DNA of 64,000 bases, from assembly GCA_947589665.1 (NCBI GenBank), contig CANQBJ010000001.1:1-64000 (forward strand). The letters run 5' to 3'. Position 1 is the stretch's first letter. Each line of letters begins with the position of its first letter. Positions 61,186 to 64,000 of this stretch are shown in pieces. The notes beneath the pieces are model-generated. The model searched no databases, was not told where the DNA came from, and saw only the letters and a program-made list of their open reading frames with translations. This DNA is from an uncultured Clostridia bacterium. GTDB taxonomy: Bacteria; Bacillota; Clostridia; Lachnospirales; CAG-274. The position numbers were made by a program, and so were the translations under genes.

Positions 61186-61455
61186 ATTTTTGTTTAATTG
61201 AGTAAGCTCGACCTCTCAGTCAGCCCCGTTCACAGCTATTTTTATATGAGCTTTTGCCGCGGCTGACAGCTCCCCTTGCGAAGGGGAGCTTTAGGTGGGT
61301 GCTTTGCAAAAGCCCTTATTTACTTAGAAAAACAACAACTAAGCTGTTACCACCGCCTTACGGTAAATGACCTCCCCTAGCGTTAGCGTCGGAGGGGAGG
61401 GGGACCATGCGCAGCATGGTGGAAGGGTCGTTTTTCTACGATAAACACAAATTTT
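61183..61455 (+). mobile_element. Structured MITE-like repeat, copy F (subtype 2)
   Basis: A 273-bp element with ends TAAATTTTTGTTTA (61183-61196) and TAAACACAAATTTT (61442-61455). Hairpins are CAGCC/GGCTG, AGCTCCCCTT/AAGGGGAGCT, CCTCCCCT/GGGGAGG with the longer loop of copy B, and CCATGC/GCATGG. The left end coincides with the TAA stop of the DUF305 gene. Confidence 0.85.
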
Positions 61456-61498
61456 CATAATATTCTCTTTCCTATAAGCGCGTCATTTATATACACAC

Positions 61499-61531
61499 TA
61501 AAATACGGTGAGATTTCCTCACCGTATTTTA
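61499..61531. terminator. Bidirectional terminator after the aspartate kinase gene
   Basis: TAAAATACGGTGAG (61499-61512) pairs perfectly with CTCACCGTATTTTA (61518-61531) around a 5-base loop. It lies 12 bp beyond the lysC stop. Confidence 0.9.
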
Positions 61532-61542
61532 CAGACAGAGTA

Positions 61543-62766
61543 TTAATTTCTGTGATGCATATCATTAGTAATAAATTTATCATGTATGGCGATAGCGGCT
61601 CTGTCGGCATCCCTTTCAGATACAAGAATGGATATCTTGATTTCTGAGGTAGATATCATCTTGACATTGACGCCTGCGTCGTAGGTAGCCTCGAACATAG
61701 TGGCAGCAACACCGGGATTGGTAGCCATACCTGCGCCTACTACAGAGACCTTTGCAACATCTTCGTTATAGCTTATTTCCTTAAAGCCAAGCCTGTCAGC
61801 ATTTTTATTGAGTATCTCGACTGCTCTTTCCATATCGCCCTTTGATACCGTAAAGGAGATATCCTTTGAAAGCTCACGTCCTATAGACTGTATAATAAGG
61901 TCTACGCTTATTTTTTCCTTTGCCAGAAGTGAGAATATCTTAAAGGCTGAACCCGGCTGGTCCTTTATACCTACAACTGCTATCCTGGCTACATCTTTAT
62001 CTACGGCAACGCCGTTTACAAGCATTCTCTCCAATTTAGATTCCTCCTTAACAACAGTACCCTCTGCATCTGTCATACTGCTTCTTACTACTAGATTAAC
62101 ATTGTATTTCTTGGCAAGCTCTACCGAACGGTTGTGAAGCACCTTGGCGCCAAGACTGGCAAGCTCCAGCATTTCGTCATAGGTTATCTCATCAAGCTTG
62201 ACCGCATTCTTTACAAGACGCGGGTCACAGGTGTATACACCGTCTACGTCGGTATATATCTCACACAGGTCAGCCCCCAGCTTTGCCGCCAGAGCAACGG
62301 CTGAGGTATCTGAGCCGCCTCTTCCCAGAGTAGTTATGTCCAGATGCCTGTTCACTCCCTGAAAGCCCGTTATTATAACTATATTCTTCTTTGCAAGCTC
62401 ATTGTTTATCCTTTCTGTGGATATTTCCTTTATCCTTGCATTACTGTAGTTTGAAGTAGAATAGATATGGCACTGGAAAGCATTAAGGGAAATGACGGGA
62501 TAGCCCAGCTTTTCAATAGCCATTGCCATAAGGGCAACAGACTGCTGCTCTCCTGTGGAAAGGAGCATATCCATTTCTCTCCTGCTTGCGTTGGGGTTTA
62601 TTTCCATAGCCTTTTCTATAAGCTCATCTGTGGTATCTCCCTGTGCGCTCAGCACTACCACTACCTGATTGCCTTTCCTGTAGCTGTCCGTTATAGTATG
62701 GGCAACGTGGTTTATTCTCTCTGCGTTGGCAACAGATGAACCGCCGAATTTTTTTACTATCAACAT
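61543..62766 (-). CDS. lysC: Aspartate kinase
   Basis: Phosphorylates aspartate in the first step towards lysine, threonine and methionine. The 407-residue product has VKKFGGSSVANAERI at the start, the kinase core with TLGRGGSDTSAVALAA (about 150-165) and TDVDGVYTCDPR, and two C-terminal ACT domains (about 265-330 and 340-400, e.g. VVGIKDQPGSAFKIFSLLA) that typically bind lysine or threonine for feedback control. It lies 12 bp after the homoserine dehydrogenase gene. Confidence 0.96.
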   Translation of the reverse strand: MLIVKKFGGSSVANAERINHVAHTITDSYRKGNQVVVVLSAQGDTTDELIEKAMEINPNASRREMDMLLSTGEQQSVALMAMAIEKLGYPVISLNAFQCHIYSTSNYSNARIKEISTERINNELAKKNIVIITGFQGVNRHLDITTLGRGGSDTSAVALAAKLGADLCEIYTDVDGVYTCDPRLVKNAVKLDEITYDEMLELASLGAKVLHNRSVELAKKYNVNLVVRSSMTDAEGTVVKEESKLERMLVNGVAVDKDVARIAVVGIKDQPGSAFKIFSLLAKEKISVDLIIQSIGRELSKDISFTVSKGDMERAVEILNKNADRLGFKEISYNEDVAKVSVVGAGMATNPGVAATMFEATYDAGVNVKMISTSEIKISILVSERDADRAAIAIHDKFITNDMHHRN

Positions 62767-62778
62767 AATTATATCTCC

Positions 62779-64000
62779 TTAGCCTTCAATTCTTATTGTG
62801 TTGAGTATACCGTTTATACCTTCACTGTTTAAAAGCTGTTCAAGCCTTGCATCGGTCTGAGCCTCGCTTACCTTGTCAGTGACAAAGGCAAATTCGTCCT
62901 CCGTATCGGATACCTCTATAATGCTGTCCGTACCGAATATCCTCTTAACGGCAGCCGCAGCGCTGTCCTTTTCGCTGTATTCCACTCTCACGAGCTTACT
63001 GACCCTTACATCTTCAATGTTCATAAGCTCCTGCTTTTCCTCTGACCATTTTATGCCTAAGTTTATATTTTTGTGCCTTACGGCATCTACTATATCGCTT
63101 ACAACGGCGCTTGCCGTAGGCAGCTTGCCTGCGCCTCTGCCGTAAAACATAACATCGCCCAGCATATTGCCCTTCAGCAGTATGGCATTGAATACATCGT
63201 TTACCATACTTAAGGGATTATCTGCCTTTACAATGGCAGGAGAAACTCTTGCCCATACCCTTCCGTCTTCAAAGCCTGCCTTTCCCAAAAGCTTTATAAC
63301 TCCGCCAAGCTTTTTGGCATAGAGCATATCCGTTGTGGAAATGTTTGTGATACCCTCTGTGTATATATCCTCATAGCTTACGGTTTTTTCCGTAGCAAGT
63401 GAGGCAAGTATGGCTATTTTCCTGCAAGCGTCGTGACCCTCTACATCTGCGGCAGGGTTCCTTTCGGCATAGCCCTTTGCCTGAGCGTCCTTAAGCACAT
63501 CGTCATAGTCTATGCCCTCATTTTCCATTCTGGTGAGCATATAGTTGGTAGTGCCGTTCAGTATGCCCGTAACTGCCTCTATCCTGTCTGATGTGATGCT
63601 CCTGTTTATTGGCCTTATAATAGGTATGCCTCCGCCTACGCTTGCCTCAAAGAGAAAGTTTACATTGTTGTCCTTCGCTATCCTCATAAGCTCTGCGCCG
63701 TGAGCTGCCACAAGTTCCTTGTTGGATGTGCATACGCTCTTGCCGCTTTGCAGCGCGCTCTTTACAAAGGAATAGGCAGGGTTTATGCCGCCCATTACCT
63801 CTACGACCACTTCTACCTCGTCATCATTTAAAATATCGTCGTAGTTATGGGTTATTATATCCTGAACAGGTTCTCCCGGGAAATCCCTGAGATCCAGTAC
63901 ATACTTAATATCTACAGGCTGCTCCGCCTTGGACTCTATAAGCTCCTTGTTTGTGTTCATTACCTCTGCAACACCTGAGCCTACAGTACCGTAGCCTAAA
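62779..64000 (-). CDS. hom: Homoserine dehydrogenase (5' end beyond the window)
   Basis: Reduces aspartate semialdehyde to homoserine, at the branch towards threonine and methionine. The reading frame stays open to the window end, and the last bases encode LGYGTVGSGVAEV, the NAD(P)-binding GxGxVGxG motif, so the gene continues upstream beyond 64000. The visible 407 residues include SNKELVAAHG, GGGIPIIRPINRS, GILNGTTNYMLT (about 125-136 from position 63960) and DVEGHDACRKIAILASLA, and a C-terminal ACT-type region. It is upstream of lysC in the same operon. Confidence 0.96.
   Translation of the reverse strand, partial: LGYGTVGSGVAEVMNTNKELIESKAEQPVDIKYVLDLRDFPGEPVQDIITHNYDDILNDDEVEVVVEVMGGINPAYSFVKSALQSGKSVCTSNKELVAAHGAELMRIAKDNNVNFLFEASVGGGIPIIRPINRSITSDRIEAVTGILNGTTNYMLTRMENEGIDYDDVLKDAQAKGYAERNPAADVEGHDACRKIAILASLATEKTVSYEDIYTEGITNISTTDMLYAKKLGGVIKLLGKAGFEDGRVWARVSPAIVKADNPLSMVNDVFNAILLKGNMLGDVMFYGRGAGKLPTASAVVSDIVDAVRHKNINLGIKWSEEKQELMNIEDVRVSKLVRVEYSEKDSAAAAVKRIFGTDSIIEVSDTEDEFAFVTDKVSEAQTDARLEQLLNSEGINGILNTIRIEG

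Overview
The window looks like chromosomal DNA of an anaerobic, low-to-mid-GC Clostridia bacterium (Firmicutes; Lachnospiraceae-like is my best guess, genus not determinable). Pointers are HydF/HydG hydrogenase maturation, the PyrK/PyrD (type 1B) pair, an S-layer (SLH) protein, Firmicutes-type ribosomal leader RNAs, a WalRK-like two-component pair, a dockerin-like module and heavy use of ATA for isoleucine. I see no rRNA, tRNA, CRISPR array or prophage.

Layout. 1-10.4 kb: a self-contained mannose-family PTS operon (IIA, IIB, IIC, IID, a small membrane protein, a HAD phosphatase, HPr, EI), followed by a sugar-sensing operon (periplasmic-binding protein, membrane histidine kinase, LuxR-type regulator, second solute-binding protein). 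10.8-15 kb: an Rpn-like nuclease, then a hydrogenase-maturation operon (TM1266-like regulator, hydG, hydF). 15-26.6 kb: an amidohydrolase, an NlpC/P60-like protein, a BlaI/M56 (BlaR-like) signalling cassette with swapped sensor domains, a dockerin-bearing transglutaminase and hisC. 26.7-35.4 kb: dnaE, azlCD, and ribosomal genes rplM-rpsI and rplJ-rplL with leaders. 35.4-43.2 kb: a minus-strand series of SseB proteins, a nitronate monooxygenase-like protein, an AEC transporter, YbaK, a deaminase, purine nucleoside phosphorylase, and an ApbE/Gx-transporter/NusG_II cassette resembling part of flavin-based extracellular electron transfer loci. 44-55 kb: pyrK-pyrD, lipoproteins, an SLH surface protein, an FMN-binding-like protein, addB and an aminotransferase. 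55.7-64 kb: a WalKR-like pair, CCA transferase, SDR, DUF305, aspartate kinase and a homoserine dehydrogenase cut by the window end.

The most striking non-genic signal is a family of about 260-320 bp structured repeats. There are six clear copies, at 30.2, 43.4, 55.2, 55.4, 58.3 and 61.2 kb, plus a diverged reversed relative at the window start. They have 14-bp terminal inverted repeats starting with TA and a conserved series of covarying hairpins, so they look like a MITE-type element. In two copies the first three bases of the element are exactly the stop codon of the upstream gene (dnaE and the DUF305 gene).

Working together: the PTS operon carries its own EI and an HPr lacking Ser46, next to a binding-protein/two-component system with no ABC transporter, which suggests a privately wired sugar uptake and sensing unit. 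The M56 cassette has an autoregulated-looking BlaI promoter with two operators, two membrane metalloproteases and one secreted protein that combines the sensor-type domains of both proteases.
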